A stretch of DNA of 64,000 nt from Sisyra terminalis (taxonomy: Eukaryota; Arthropoda; Insecta; Neuroptera; Sisyridae), in NCBI GenBank assembly GCA_958496175.1, contig OY292276.1:62137080-62201079 (forward strand), in the 5' to 3' direction. The position numbers and the translations under genes were made by a program. Under the pieces are notes generated by a model. That model was not told the DNA's origin and did not search any database. It was given only the letters and a program-made list of their open reading frames with translations. This document shows positions 1 through 11,000 of this stretch, piece by piece (within the stretch, counting starts at the first letter, position 1; each line of letters starts with the position of its first letter).

Positions 1-888
1 ACAAAGTTTTATCAATATCGATTCTGTTACTTTTCCAAATGTTTGTGGCAAAGTAGACCGAATTTGATATAAATAATAGAAACCATCAATGATTTCTATG
101 TCGACTTGTCCGGGATTTCATGTCCGTCATGCGAAGAATTTAAATTTAATATAAAACCAAAGAAAAAGGACTTTCTTAAAGGAAATTATCTCTTTTATAT
201 TTGGAACAAATTGTTTAGCTGTGCAATTTGGTTGAAGGTATTTACTTTACATTGGTTTACAAAGAAATTAACGAAATATTTTTTTTTTTAGGTTTTTCTT
301 TTCCTCAACCTAAATCATTAATTTCGTTGAAATCTACAGCAATATATGAAATTAGGAAAAATTCCAAGTGTAAAATCATTAAGGGGATAAAACACCTGAG
401 ATCTTTAATAGTAGGTAGTAGGTAGAGTGCACTGAGACCTTTTGTTAAAAGGGATCACCCATAATAACCCCACCACCCTCGTAATATTCGACGATAAGCA
501 TTGCAGCCCTTCGTCATGAGCTTTTGGGTGAAATTTTTCCTTCGACAAAATCCCTCGCGCGTTTTCGTTTAGTGTTTAATGATTAGAGCATACGAATGAC
601 TTGCATTAAAGTCTGAAAGCTCTCAAAAGCTCCAATATCACCATATCCATATACTTTTAGATATATGACTTGAGAAAAGTATTACCCCACTATTTTTGTC
701 TTTGGGAAAGAGAAAGAAAGAACTAATTTTTTTTTGAGAGCTTTAAAACTTTTAATGCAATTCTTTCGTGAATATCAATGAAAAATTGTATTTTTTAATT
801 GAACATTTTGTTTTTAGGTGGGAAAAATTGATTGATTTCACTTATTTTATCTATAGATATTTGCCTTAGAAACCGACAATATATTGAA
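1..888. other. AT-rich unassigned DNA with a short inverted repeat
   Basis: No gene or recognised repeat covers this stretch. ORFs are short and low in complexity. Bases 593-629 and 732-770 form an imperfect inverted repeat of about 37 bp; both arms contain TTGCATTAAA and AGCTCTCAAAA in opposite orientation, with about 100 bp between them. This could be a small foldback or MITE remnant. I see no target-site duplication. Confidence 0.5.
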
Positions 889-1533
889 CTAGCTGATCCC
901 CGCGACTTCGTCTGCGTAACGTAGGTGTAGATTATATTTTCTTTTTAAATTTGCTATTTGTAGTGGCATATGAAATTTATTATTTTTTTTTTCTTTTACG
1001 AAAAACATAATCATACCTGACAACACTATTTTGTCAACTTTAAAAATATACATTTACTTAGAATAAAATAGCTATATATAATGATCAATTAATTTTCAAT
1101 AAATATTTATAAATATCTAAAAAGAGTTTGGTCTATTCCGTATACCTACGGTAGGTATACCTGTCGTGAACCAATTAATCCGTAAATCAATCACCATCTA
1201 TACATAAATAAAATCTATCGTTAAGTTCAATAAAGTCAGTCGTAATTATGACTTAAAACAGTCAAAATTAACAAAACACTCGCCTAGATATTTAAAATAT
1301 TAGCAGAAATCCCATTTCATTGTCTCAACTTTTACCCTACTGAAATGTACAAAACTACGCCGAAATTAAAATTTGTTCAAATGCACGAAACCCAGTTCCT
1401 CCATAATCAAGTATAACCATTGTGTATCTATACACTTATTATTAAAATATCTGAATTTCAAGTAAGTAATAAAACCATTTTCTTTCAGTTCGCCGAATTT
1501 CTCGCTACTCGATATTCGCTTACTAATATATTT

Positions 1534-1966
1534 ATTAGAGTGATTTTTTTTTGACTTTTTTTTTTTGATCCCATCGTGAAATTTTGTTGGAAATACCAAA
1601 AAAAAAGTTCCCTGAAAGTTTGAGCACTTAATATTAATTTTAAGTCCTCGACGAAGACGTGTAAAGATTTCCCATTGAAAAATTCCCACGGAAACTCTGA
1701 TTTTTTATTTTTAAATTTCTATATCTCAGCGGCATTTCATGGGATCGCTTTTACCGACGTTGGTTTTTTCTCAGAATTAAACGTTCTACAAAAGTGCCCA
1801 TTGCGACAAAGTCGTAACTCACACCGGTGAGGTAGTACGGGCCACTGAACCTGATTTTTCCATAAAATTCGCGGTTTTTTTTTGCATTTATCTCGTAAAC
1901 AACAAGAGCTACGGAAAAATTAGAAATGAAAAACTTGTAGAGAATTTGATTTCCTACAAAAAAGGT
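1534..1966 (+). repeat. Foldback-family arm nested in Helitron-like copy 1
   Basis: It begins ATTAGAGTGATTTTTTTT and runs through GGAAATACCAAAAAAAA, TCTCAGCGGCATTTCATGG and CATTGCGACAAAGTCG to CTACAAAAAAGG. The same sequence recurs at 5494-5958, 40165-40640 and 58718-59190, and inverted at 59235-59718. Only one arm is present here. The sister Helitron-like copies lack it at this position, so it is a later insertion or a gene-conversion tract. It is non-coding. Confidence 0.7.
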
Positions 1967-2065
1967 ACTACTACTATTACTTTTTTTCGTTAATATATTC
2001 TTATTGAGTAACTCTAAGGGTCAATTTACAACAATTTTGTAAAAAAAAAATTAAAAAAAAGTTTA

Positions 2066-2142
2066 TTTTAAGATTCGAACCCAAGTCTTTATAATTAGGA
2101 GCTTCAGAATGTTAGATACGTAAGCCATTACGCTATTAACAT
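2066..2142 (-). other. tRNA-like A-box/B-box sequence (possible SINE or tRNA remnant)
   Basis: On the minus strand a box-A match TAGCGTAATGG (2125-2135) lies upstream of a perfect box B GGTTCGAATC (2071-2080). The D stem GCGT/ACGT closes and the T stem TTGGG/CTTAA closes with G-T wobbles. The anticodon arm and acceptor stem do not pair well, so this is not a functional tRNA gene. The other Helitron-like copies lack the segment, which suggests an insertion of tRNA-derived sequence. Confidence 0.4.
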
Positions 2143-2583
2143 CAACTATGTGTTTTATATATATAAAGGTTTATATTTCAGAGAGGCAATTTTTTAGACT
2201 TTAAATTCAATTTACTGTGCTTTTTATCATTTCAACTAAAAATATTTTTAAATATTATTTTCTAATTTTAAATTACCCTTCTAATGATATATAATTCATT
2301 TGTCTAAAGTAAAAATTTCTGTTTTCATCCCTAGGGAATACCTTCCCTTATTATTTTTTTGGAATGACAAGTAGCCTATAGTATGTGGGAAATTGTGTTG
2401 TATCTTAATACCAAATTTCATTAAATTCAGTAGTTCCGTTCTTAAGTTAAATCGGGACACACAGGCAGACAGACAGACAAAAATGTTAAATTTGGAATAA
2501 AAAACAAATATTTAGCCTAAAATTGGGTTCAAAATCGAAATGTACAGACAGACGTAAGAATTTTCTACATTAGTATATGTAGA

Positions 2584-4595
2584 TGATGGTGCAAAGGAGG
2601 AAGCTGAGGTAGATGCACTAACAAATAACAGTTATTATTTTCTTTTCTAAAAGAAAATGATTCAAACCTTTGACCTGGTGTCCAATTTTTATTGTTAAAA
2701 AGAAAAAAAAATCAATTACCTTCGATTCATAAAAACTTAAATTACTATTGAACAATCTTATTTCGTCACACTAAAAGCATTAACTGCAACTGCCCAAAAC
2801 AAAATGGGAAATACTTAAAATTTCATTAGAGAAATATCTATAACCTAATGCATTTGTTGAAAATCAATCGAAAAATTTAAGTTTTTATTGATGAAAAAAA
2901 AAATGTTTTTTGATCAAATTTGATTTTAGATAGCCAATCACACTAAAAAAAAAATTTTTTTTTAGGGCTTTTAGCGCGCATCCAACGATATTCATTTTAG
3001 TTATTTATTTTTTTATGATAATTGCGCACCAAACAAAAGAAAACTACTTAGTGGGCCTCGACGTCAATTTCCAAATCAATATATTCTAAGTAGATGCTTA
3101 TCTCGGCCCATCATCGAACAATTCTTCGAGGAGGCTCCGCCCCACGAAAGTGGGCCCCAGAAAAGTTTCAATCAAAATCAAAAAAGTGCTACGTAATTTT
3201 CGGTTTTCGGTTGTAGATCTAAGGTGCGAGATATATGTTCTCAGGTAATTTCATGCAAGTAACACCTTGACCGTGGTACCACCAATCCAATCTGCGCTGT
3301 ATAATTAGTCAAGTGAAATGGATTGCCGGCAAATTAAGACATCCAAGTGGGAATATAATTGCAGGTGAATTAGCGTGGAAAAATCGAGAGAAATGTTTTG
3401 GAATCTCTGATTTGAATGCCTCGGTAGGCAAGATAATTGTCTTGAAGATTTGCTCGATAAGATTTCTGCCAATACAGAGTGATGAGATTTATGTATTATG
3501 AAAGTAGAAAGTTACTAATTGCTCTATTTTAACGAATTTTTTAATTTCAGAAACTCAGATTTGAGAGGAATAATTCCATTGGATTTACCCTAAATTCGGT
3601 ATGGGTAGGGAAATACATAGAGTGCAATTTTCTTTTGTAGAGCCCCAAGTCTTTGAACTCGAAACGGTTCCCCTCTATAATTAGAACCGAAATTATTAAC
3701 GCAAGTGGTATTTAAAGCCTGATAGCAATGTGCTTCTGACTACGACGACCATAATTGCCGCAAGATTCAGCCAATCATTCGTCAATCTTTGTAATTTCAA
3801 AAATACCGCCGTCAGCCGCCATATTAACGTTTTTTTTTTTTTTTTTTTTTTTGATGATTTGGCCTCTTAGGTGAAGAAGACTAATTCTAGATGAATTACT
3901 TCTGGAATGATCAAAAAAATATCCACCGCTATCACAGCCAAAGATCTACGAACCATAAAAGATGATTTGTAACAATTTCGAAAATCAATCTACGATTTTG
4001 ACTACTCTTAAAAGGGTTCAATCTCTAGCCATAAACCTCTAAGTCGTATATTTTCAAAAGAAATTCCCTTATCACAAGAAATTTATCGAAAATATTGGAC
4101 AATAGATTTCCAAAGATGTTAATGGCTTTGTCAAAGTCAAGCTGACAAATTTTCTTGCTTGTACCTATATACATAAGAGGCTTGGGGTCTTTGGGATCGC
4201 ACGACCAAGTCGCAAATCGACTTTGTATGTTCCGGAAATTGTTCGTTGATGTGTCACACTAAAGTGATTTTTCTAATGAGTTTAATCGTCAACTTACCGA
4301 CATTGGGCCATTGTTGAGGCCATGTTTCCTAGATCTAATTATTGTTCTGAACCAATAGGCATGTCGCGGTAAAGACAAGAAGTCAATGGAAATTTTTCAT
4401 ATTGAAATTTTTAAAAACTAGTTTTAGGTCTTACAACACACACACGATAGTGTAGAACTCTGTATGAAGATATCACGTGGGTTGTCTGACTAATATCTTG
4501 TCGGATTTTACGCTAATTTTATCGATTTCGGATCAAATTTTTTTCTTTGGAAATGATTTGGTTACACTTAAAACATAAAAGATCTTTATGGATTT
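2584..4595. other. AT-rich unassigned DNA with a T23 tract
   Basis: I recognise no gene or repeat family here. The only long homopolymer is T23 at 3830-3852, following a short CCGCCGTCAGCCGCC stretch. A modestly GC-richer patch near 3050-3160 contains GAGGAGGCTCCGCCCCACG. ORFs are short; the 62-codon ORF starting at 3313 has no recognisable domain. Confidence 0.5.
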
Positions 4596-4727
4596 TTTAG
4601 TCAGTGGAAAAGTTTTATTCCTGAAGAGATTCAAATTACATAAAAATATCTAAGTTTTATTGAATCAACTAAGTTTCCAAAATAATTTCAAGTCGGCGCT
4701 AAACTTTCACCCAAATTATTACTAAGA
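4596..4727 (+). repeat. 132-bp direct repeat, left copy, flanking Helitron-like copy 2
   Basis: It runs from TTTAGTCAGTGGAAAAG to CAAATTATTACTAAGA and ends exactly where the Helitron-like terminus CTAG begins. The right copy at 6134-6265 has the same length, with about 8 mismatches by eye. Confidence 0.85.
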
Positions 4728-5068
4728 CTAGCCGATCCCCGCAAAGTCTGCGTAATTGAGAAACTGGGTTTCGTGTATTTGAACAAATTTTAATTTCGGC
4801 GTAGTTTTGTACATTTCATTGGTGTAAAAGTTGAGACAATGAAATGGGATTTCTACTAACATTCTAAATATCTAGGCGAGTGTTTTGATAAAGTCATAAT
4901 TTTATTTTTCTTATTTCTTTTACGAAAAATATAATCATACCTGAAAACACTTCATACTCTTGAAAAAGACACATTTAATAAATTGTTGCAAAAAATAAAA
5001 TAGTTCTATGTAATATTCAAAAAATATTTATAAACATCTAAAAAGAGAATATACAATTACGTATACCT

Positions 5069-5222
5069 CAAAAGGTTTATAAATTGCACAGGTTGCCCCA
5101 TTAGAAAAAAAATTACGTCATACGAAGATTTTTGAAATTTGAATCAGTCTGAAGATATATACGAATTTCTTCTAGATACGTCACGTAGCGCATGAGGCCA
5201 CCTGTGTATTTAATAAACCTTG
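5069..5222. mobile_element. MITE with 9-bp target duplication, copy 1 (inside Helitron-like copy 2)
   Basis: The termini are imperfect inverted repeats around GGTTTATAAATTGCACAGG and CCTGTGTATTTAATAAACC. Flanks CGTATACCT and AGTATACCT match at 8 of 9 bases. The body is palindrome-like and non-coding. A 9-bp duplication is typical of MULE-type elements, and Merlin-type elements make 8-9 bp; I cannot decide which. It sits at the same host position as the copy at 35924, so the two share one insertion event. Confidence 0.7.
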
Positions 5223-5493
5223 AGTATACCTACCGTGAAATAAATAATCCAAAAATCAATCAGCATCTATACATAAATAAAAAAATATCGCCAAGTTCAA
5301 TAAATTTGGTCTTAATTATGACCAAAAAAAGTCGAAAGTTATCAAAATATTCGCGTCAAAATAACCCCATCTCCCTTTTTCGATTCCCGAATGAACCTTT
5401 TTCCAAAAACTATTACACTATTGCAATGTACAACACAACCGCAAAATTGAAATTTGTATAATCACACGAAACCCAGTTCTTAATTTTTTTAAG

Positions 5494-5958
5494 GTAATTT
5501 TTTTTTTACTTTTTTGGGTCCCATCGTGAAATTTTGGATGGAAATACCAAAAAAAAATCCCTGAAAGTTTGAGCCCTTAATATTAATTTTAAGTCCTCGA
5601 CCAAGACGTGTAAAGATTTCCCATTTAAAATACACGTAAACTCTGATTTTTTATTTTTATATTTCTATATCTCAGCGGCATTTCATGGGATCGCATTTAC
5701 CGAAAATGTTTTTTTCTCAGAATTAAACGCTCTACAAAAGTGCCCATTGCGACAAAGTCGTAACTCACACCGGTGAAGTAGTACGGGCCACTGAACCTGA
5801 TTTTTCCATAAAATTCGCGTTTTTTTTTGCATTTATCTCGTAAATAACAAGAGCTACGGAAAAATTATAAATAAAAAACTTGTAGAGAATTTGATTTCCT
5901 ACAAAAATGGTCCTGTAGATCAAATCGCGAAGATCAATATTAAACAAGATATTAAGCC
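5494..5958 (+). repeat. Foldback-family arm nested in Helitron-like copy 2
   Basis: It has the same sequence order as 1534-1966 (GGTCCCATCGTGAAATTTTG, CTCAGCGGCATTTCATGG, GACAAAGTCGTAACTCACAC). It extends further at the inner end, to GATATTAAGCCTTGAAT, which lies near the axis of the full palindrome at 58-60 kb. Only one arm is present. Confidence 0.7.
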
Positions 5959-6133
5959 TTGAATTTTATGGAAAAATCAGGTAAGTAATTTTTTTGAAAA
6001 TTTAATATAGCCTATGTTCTCCGTAAATAGTGTAGCTTCCCAACAGTGAAAGAATTTTTCAAATCGGTCAAATAGTTTCGGAGGTTATTCAAAGCAAACA
6101 AACAATCAAATCTTTCCTCTTTATAATAATAGA

Positions 6134-6265
6134 TTTAGTCAGTGGAAAAGTTTTATTTCTGAATGGATTGAAATTACACAAAAATATCTAAGTTTTATTA
6201 TATCAACTAAGTTTCCAAATTAATTTCAAGTCGGCGCTAAACTTTCACCCAAATTATTACTAAGA
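6134..6265 (+). repeat. 132-bp direct repeat, right copy
   Basis: This is the partner of 4596-4727. It begins immediately after the Helitron-like 5' terminus and ends CAAATTATTACTAAGA before unique DNA. Confidence 0.85.
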
Positions 6266-7425
6266 TTACGGATAATTTCCTGGAGATATAAGAAGCTCAC
6301 CATCGGCGGTTCTGGAGGAACTCTTTAGCCTCTTTCCATCAAAGCTGGATATAGATTGGCGATTTACTTAATTCCATAGTTTCTAGAGTGTTGAGCACTT
6401 TTTTTTTTTGGCTTATTACCTGCTGAAATGATTTCATCACTCATTAGAGTGCCGTATATTAGTTATTAGTTAAATTGCATCGACGTTAGGTAGGTATATA
6501 TATATATATAATGTGTATAGACAAATATATTGACTGTAGGCACTTTTCAAGCGACCAAAACGTAAAGTCGAAAAAAAAAATCTTTAATTGAAATCCATTA
6601 AGGAAAACGTGACGTGATGGCAAGCCAATGGCGCCTCCTTTGTATAACAAGAACAAATAATCAACACAATCATTCTTGTAATAATAATAAGGCCCTAGTT
6701 AACAACAGACGGCACCGTTATTGAGAATATCCTATATACATATATTTATATATATATCTCCATACATACATACATACATACATATTTATATATATTTTAA
6801 GACGCAATCATTGGATAGAGAGAAAATGAGGTTTCACTCAAGTTTCGTTCAAAAAATTAATGATGCAATCAATTTGTAATTGGCTTTGGCTAAATTCTAA
6901 ACGTTTGCAATGAAATAAGGTGAAAATCATAATAAAATTTCTATCTCTTCCCCAACTAAAAAAAAAAAATCCTAAGCATTAGTAAAAAGTAATTTGGAAA
7001 ACCAAGTTTGAAAATAATTTTGTGACAATAAGAAAATATTTTCTATAGCCAACTCATTTCTATTGCAACACTAGCCACCCTATTAGAAGTCACTTAGTAA
7101 GCTATGGAATATTTGTAATAACTTAGTAACCTATGAAACATTAGAAGTGTTGTTTAAACAATAGATATATAAAACTAGTAAATTTCCGTGAAATATTCTC
7201 AGTCCAACACTGACACAATTAAAAAATAGTAAAAATTAGCTATTGAATCATAATATAAAATGATTGTTGAACCATAGCGACAATTAATCAGTTCAAATTG
7301 GAGACAATGATTGTATTTCACTCACACCTACATATGTGATTACAATATTTGTTTTCTGGCTTTTCTAACATACGTAAACAATAAGTAAGTAAAAAATAAA
7401 GAACCAAGAGTTAAAACATATGACT
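6266..7425. other. AT-rich DNA with microsatellites, no gene seen
   Basis: It contains a TA tract (about 6495-6511), ATATATATA patches near 6740, and a CATA tetranucleotide run (about 6761-6784). The rest is AT-rich sequence without a recognised repeat or coding signal. Confidence 0.5.
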
Positions 7426-7853
7426 CGTTTATTTTGAAAGTGGTGTAAGTCCATTTCTGTGATTCTTCTTCTTGTAACTAGAACAAAGTTTGTTAATTAT
7501 TTAACTGCCAAGTTTTCAGAAGTTACTGATTTTAACAAAAACTGCAATTATTCCCTCCTCCTCCTTAGTATCTTATGTTCCTATGGTTTAAATGATAACA
7601 CTATAGGACATTGTTTCCTAATCTGTGGTCCGCGGACCCTCAGGGGTCCGCGGTCCCATTTGAAACAGTTTGTTTTTTAATTTAATGAAGGAATATTAAA
7701 ATATAATATTGTCCAAAAATTGCACCTTCTTTTCACTCAGAGGCCCTTGGCATTATGCTTGATTTCCTTGGGGGTCCACGGCTGAAAAAGGTTAGGAACC
7801 GCTGCTACAGGGATTGTTCTTGAAATGGACTTAACTCACTTTCAAAATAAACG
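7426..7853. mobile_element. Short MITE (family 'TTTGAAAGTGGTGTAAGTCC'), split by a hAT insertion
   Basis: The inverted termini CGTTTATTTTGAAAGTGG and CACTTTCAAAATAAACG are at least 17 bp and nearly perfect. The body (AACTAGAACAAAG, then TAACTGCCAAGTTTTC) matches, in opposite orientation, intact relatives at 17793-18028 and 27213-27451 and a truncated one at 27774-27963. The element is interrupted at 7609-7804 by a hAT element. It is non-coding. Confidence 0.8.
7609..7804. mobile_element. Non-autonomous hAT element nested in a MITE
   Basis: Terminal inverted repeats are CATTGTTTCCTAA and, reverse-complemented, CAGCGGTTCCTAA, followed by GGTCCGCGGACC-type sequence. It is flanked by 8-bp duplications CTATAGGA / CTACAGGG. 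The uninterrupted relative at 17.8 kb shows the empty site. The 8-bp duplication and CA(G)...TG ends are typical of hAT elements. It has no transposase and is about 196 bp. Relatives lie at 22419-22648 and 34700-34906. Confidence 0.85.
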
Positions 7854-8634
7854 GTGCATATAAGTAAAAATTTTCTTTTCGCAACATTTCCTTTATGATA
7901 CATAATTACAAATGCATTGTTTTTCCGTCATTTTTTCCCGAAAAATCTAAGGATTCAATTGTTTCAGGACCATTTATCATCGATTCTATTTTTTTTTCCA
8001 AGTGAGGAAAAAAAAAGTTTTACACCAAAAACATGTAATCGTCTTTCTACAGACAGGCTATTTGTAAAAGTATAGCCCTAGGACATATGCACCATCTGAA
8101 TGGAGGGGGGAGGGGCAGGAAAATGACTCTTTTTTATTGATAGAAAAAAAATATATATAGATAACGCAGTTAAAAGGAACAATGATATTTAAATTTTGGG
8201 AAGCCTAAAAAAATTTTTTGCACGTAAAAATAAGACTGAGAAAAAAAAATTAGTTCACCCCTGTATAAGGTTCAATGGTCTTGAAACAATTCTCAGGGTA
8301 AGTCCATACTGATCTTCATTTTTATGAATTTTTTCAAATTTTTTCATAAACGTTTAAGACCTCTGGAATGCAAGAATGGAAGAGATGCTAATTTACCAGA
8401 AAATCGTAGGAGCCTATTTTTTTCAACTATTTCACTTTTGTTTAAACACAAATACTCGTTTTCCCCTAAAATAAAAATTCCTCCAAAAGAGCTCTAGTTA
8501 CTACTCTCAACTTCGTTTACGTGCCACATTACACTTGCGTTGGTAATTTGGAAAGCTCAAGCAAGTCAACAATTGCAAATTATAACAACAATGAATATAA
8601 TAACTAAAAAGTTTTACAAAGTTTACACTTTAAT
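7854..8634. other. AT-rich unassigned DNA
   Basis: I found no gene or repeat family. There is a short G-rich patch GGAGGGGGGAGGGG near 8102. ORFs are short. Confidence 0.45.
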
Positions 8635-8966
8635 CAGGGGTGGCCAATTCGCAACTTTTGGACTGCATAAGGCTTGGCATAAATTTATCACAATTTTACA
8701 AAAAAAAAAAAAATATTTACAAGTGGCGAAGCCTAGGGCGGCAAATTTGACCTAAAAATTTGCTAATCACAGAAAAATTTAATATAAATTTCACTGATAG
8801 AATAAATGATTAAGGGTATCGAATTTCAGAGATCAGTAGGGGCGGCAAAAATTGAATAGCCTACTGGCAGCAAATTTGTAAGTTTGTCACTAAATCCATC
8901 TACATCTAATATGGAAAACTTCAGATACAATAATACATTTCCCAACTATTGAATTGGCCACCCATG
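8635..8966. mobile_element. Non-autonomous hAT-like element
   Basis: The ends CAGGGGTGGCCAATTC and GAATTGGCCACCCATG are inverted repeats of about 16 bp with one mismatch. Flanking octamers ACTTTAAT and ATTTAAAT agree at 6 of 8 bases. Inside are an A13 run and two GGCGGCAAA(A/T)TTG-like patches. It encodes no transposase and is about 332 bp. Confidence 0.75.
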
Positions 8967-9012
8967 ATTTAAATTTATTGTTGGTAAAAGCAAAAAAAAG
9001 CTAAAGTTTAGA

Positions 9013-9312
9013 AGTAATTAATGAATAATGTTCTTGGTAACTTGGACTCAAATAATAAGACGTTAAACTTTCAAATTATCTCAACGTTGCGTTGGTATTT
9101 GTTTGCAACTTCTTCATGTATTTTTATCTTAGTTTTATACTGAAAAGCGAAAATTAATTTGTGTAATTTGGCTTTGAACAACATGCATTGTTCTTATGTT
9201 TTAGTTCTCCTGAAGAAGTTGGAAATAAATGCCAACGAAACGTTGAGATAATTTGAAAATTTAACGTCTTATTGTTTGAGTCCAAGTTTCCAAAAACATT
9301 ATTAATTATTTT
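9013..9312. repeat. Foldback repeat with CTGAAGA / GAAA hairpin motif
   Basis: Arms of about 100 bp (9013-9116 and 9211-9312) are inverted copies sharing TTGGACTCAAA, AAGACGTTAAA and CAAATTATCTCAACG. The right arm carries CTGAAGA (9210-9216), then a GTTGG/CCAAC hairpin, then GAAACG. This layout is also found in two other repeat families here (see 25490 and 45383). It has no ORF. Confidence 0.75.
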
Positions 9313-9599
9313 TACCACACCATGGATGAGAGCAACCAGGAATTTAGAAGTAATACGACCGTATTTCAATTGTTGCCAAATTATACAAAGACAACATTTT
9401 TATCGGTGGCCAAATTAACTTTTGTTGAACTTTAAAAATATGAATTTTCCCGTGAATTATATTCATTACATGATAAACAACAAAATCGTTGGCAATCGTT
9501 GCAGAGCTTTTGTAAAATTTAAAAGAATTTCAGCGGGTGCTGCTTAACGACAACAATGTTTACCATTAATCCGTTTGCCAAATTATGAAAATTTCCCAC

Positions 9600-11000
9600 T
9601 AATTTCCCCCCCCCCCCACCCCGCATAGTCGACAATAGGTTCTTTCTCTCTCACTCGAATGGAACTTTTTCGTCGATTTGTGTCTCTCTAATTTAACGCC
9701 AATGTCTTCATTTATTATTGAAGAGTAAACAAAAAGCTTTTATGCTTAGTGCAAAGTTTGCGGTTGTAATTTTACTTAAATGTATATAGAATAGAATGGT
9801 GAACACATACATGCACAAGGTAATTATTTACCAATTTTTCCGACAGGGTACCAACAGAAAAAAAAAAAAAAAGAAATCAAATCATGAAAACACCAATCTT
9901 TGTAAAAACTTTCCACAATATGTTTGAGATAAATTCAATTTGTTGGTGTAATTACATCGAAAGAAACAAAAAACATACTTAAGGAGGGTAATTTTCGAAA
10001 GATTATTATTGTTATTAGTGTTTTCCACAACTCCCATTACATATCGTGGCGCGTTCACTTGTTTGTTGATTTCTTCTTTTTTTTTTCTTTTTTGTTTTGT
10101 TTTCTCAGATACCTCACTTTTTATTGGTCGATTGTCTTAATGCATTTCTTGACCAATCAGAACGGTCGTTTTATTCGTCGGCGTATCGTTCAATTGTTTT
10201 CTTTTTATAAAAAAAAAAAAAAAAAAAAACATACGCCATCATGACTGATATATCAAGTGACTCGTTAGTGTTTTGTTTTTTTTTTGTCTTTTCCTCGACT
10301 ATTGGTATAATAAAATATATATCGAAATGAAATGAGTTTTTCGATATGAGGTATATCTACGAGTAAAAAGTCCATCAGCATTAAAAGCCGTAAGGGGGTG
10401 GTGTGATCGGGTGAGATCGGGGCGCTAGCAACCCCTATATAATATATATATAGAGATTGTATTGTAATTTGTATGTTTTTCCACAACCCCTTGCGTGTCT
10501 ATCAAATGTTAAACAAATGACCATCAGTCGCGAAATGAACCGAACTGTTTTTCCCGTTTGACTCATCACCATCATCGTATTACAATGCTTAAGGTACACT
10601 GACGTCTATTAATTTTATGACCACGAAAATTACATTTGGTTTTTTTTTTTTTTTTTTTGAAAGCCAGATGTTTTTCATCTGTTGTTGGTGGTCTTTTATT
10701 AAAAGGGAATGAGAGTGCAATGGCAAAAAAATAGAACAAAATTTATATTTGTTGCAGGGGTGTAAAGGCATTCTACGAAAATGAACCGCAAATATTTGTA
10801 CCTACGTCTGAGTAAAAATTTAATAAAATCCCTACGGGTTTACAAGACAAGGAAAAAATTACTAAAAATTTTATCCTTTGGATATAACCGTTGAAAGGAG
10901 GAGAATAGGAGTCCGATCAAGACACTGGGGTGCATAGACTTCTATATATAAATCTCTCCTAATTTTAGACGGACTTTTGTTTACTCTACAGCCCATACAA
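9600..11000. other. Low-repeat island with CCAAT pair and homopolymers
   Basis: Complex, mostly single-copy sequence. It holds a C12 run (about 9607), A runs near 9860 and 10211, a T run near 10640, and an inverted CCAAT pair (ATTGGTC 10123-10129; GACCAAT 10151-10157). It also has GATCGGG(T/G)-type repeats near 10405-10420. No ORF resembles a known protein. It is a candidate non-coding regulatory sequence, by inference. Confidence 0.35.

Larger units (their letters stand above)
889..2583 (-). mobile_element. Helitron-like non-autonomous element, copy 1 (complete ends)
   Basis: Read on the minus strand it starts TCTACATATACTAATG and ends with GTCGCGGGGATCAGCTAG, the 5'-TC ... CTRR-3' layout known for Helitrons. 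A small GC-rich hairpin (GAC-GAA-GTC) lies just inside the 3' end. The flanks are A on one side and T on the other, with no duplication, as expected of insertion between A and T. It encodes no Rep/helicase, so it is non-autonomous. A foldback arm (1534-1966) and a tRNA-like stretch (about 2066-2142) are present here but missing from the sister copies at 35.7 and 54.3 kb. Internal landmarks shared with the other copies are a GTCTGTCTGTCTGT-type tract and ACTACCGAATTTAATGAAAT-like sequence. The family name rests on termini alone. Confidence 0.6.
4728..6133 (-). mobile_element. Helitron-like non-autonomous element, copy 2
   Basis: On the minus strand it starts TCTATTATTATAAAGAGG and ends ...GGGGATCGGCTAG, with the A/T insertion context on both sides. 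It carries a 9-bp-TSD MITE (5069-5222) and a foldback arm (5494-5958). It is framed by 132-bp direct repeats, which is not usual for Helitrons. It has no coding capacity. Homology to copies at 0.9, 35.7 and 54.3 kb is clear in both terminal regions. Confidence 0.6.

Noticed and set aside
1366..1689. 107-codon minus-strand ORF
   Set aside because: It lies wholly inside a Helitron-like copy and a foldback arm, both non-coding in their other copies.
3313..3501. 62-codon ORF with varied composition
   Set aside because: Short, no domain recognised, no splice or promoter context. Lengths like this are common by chance.
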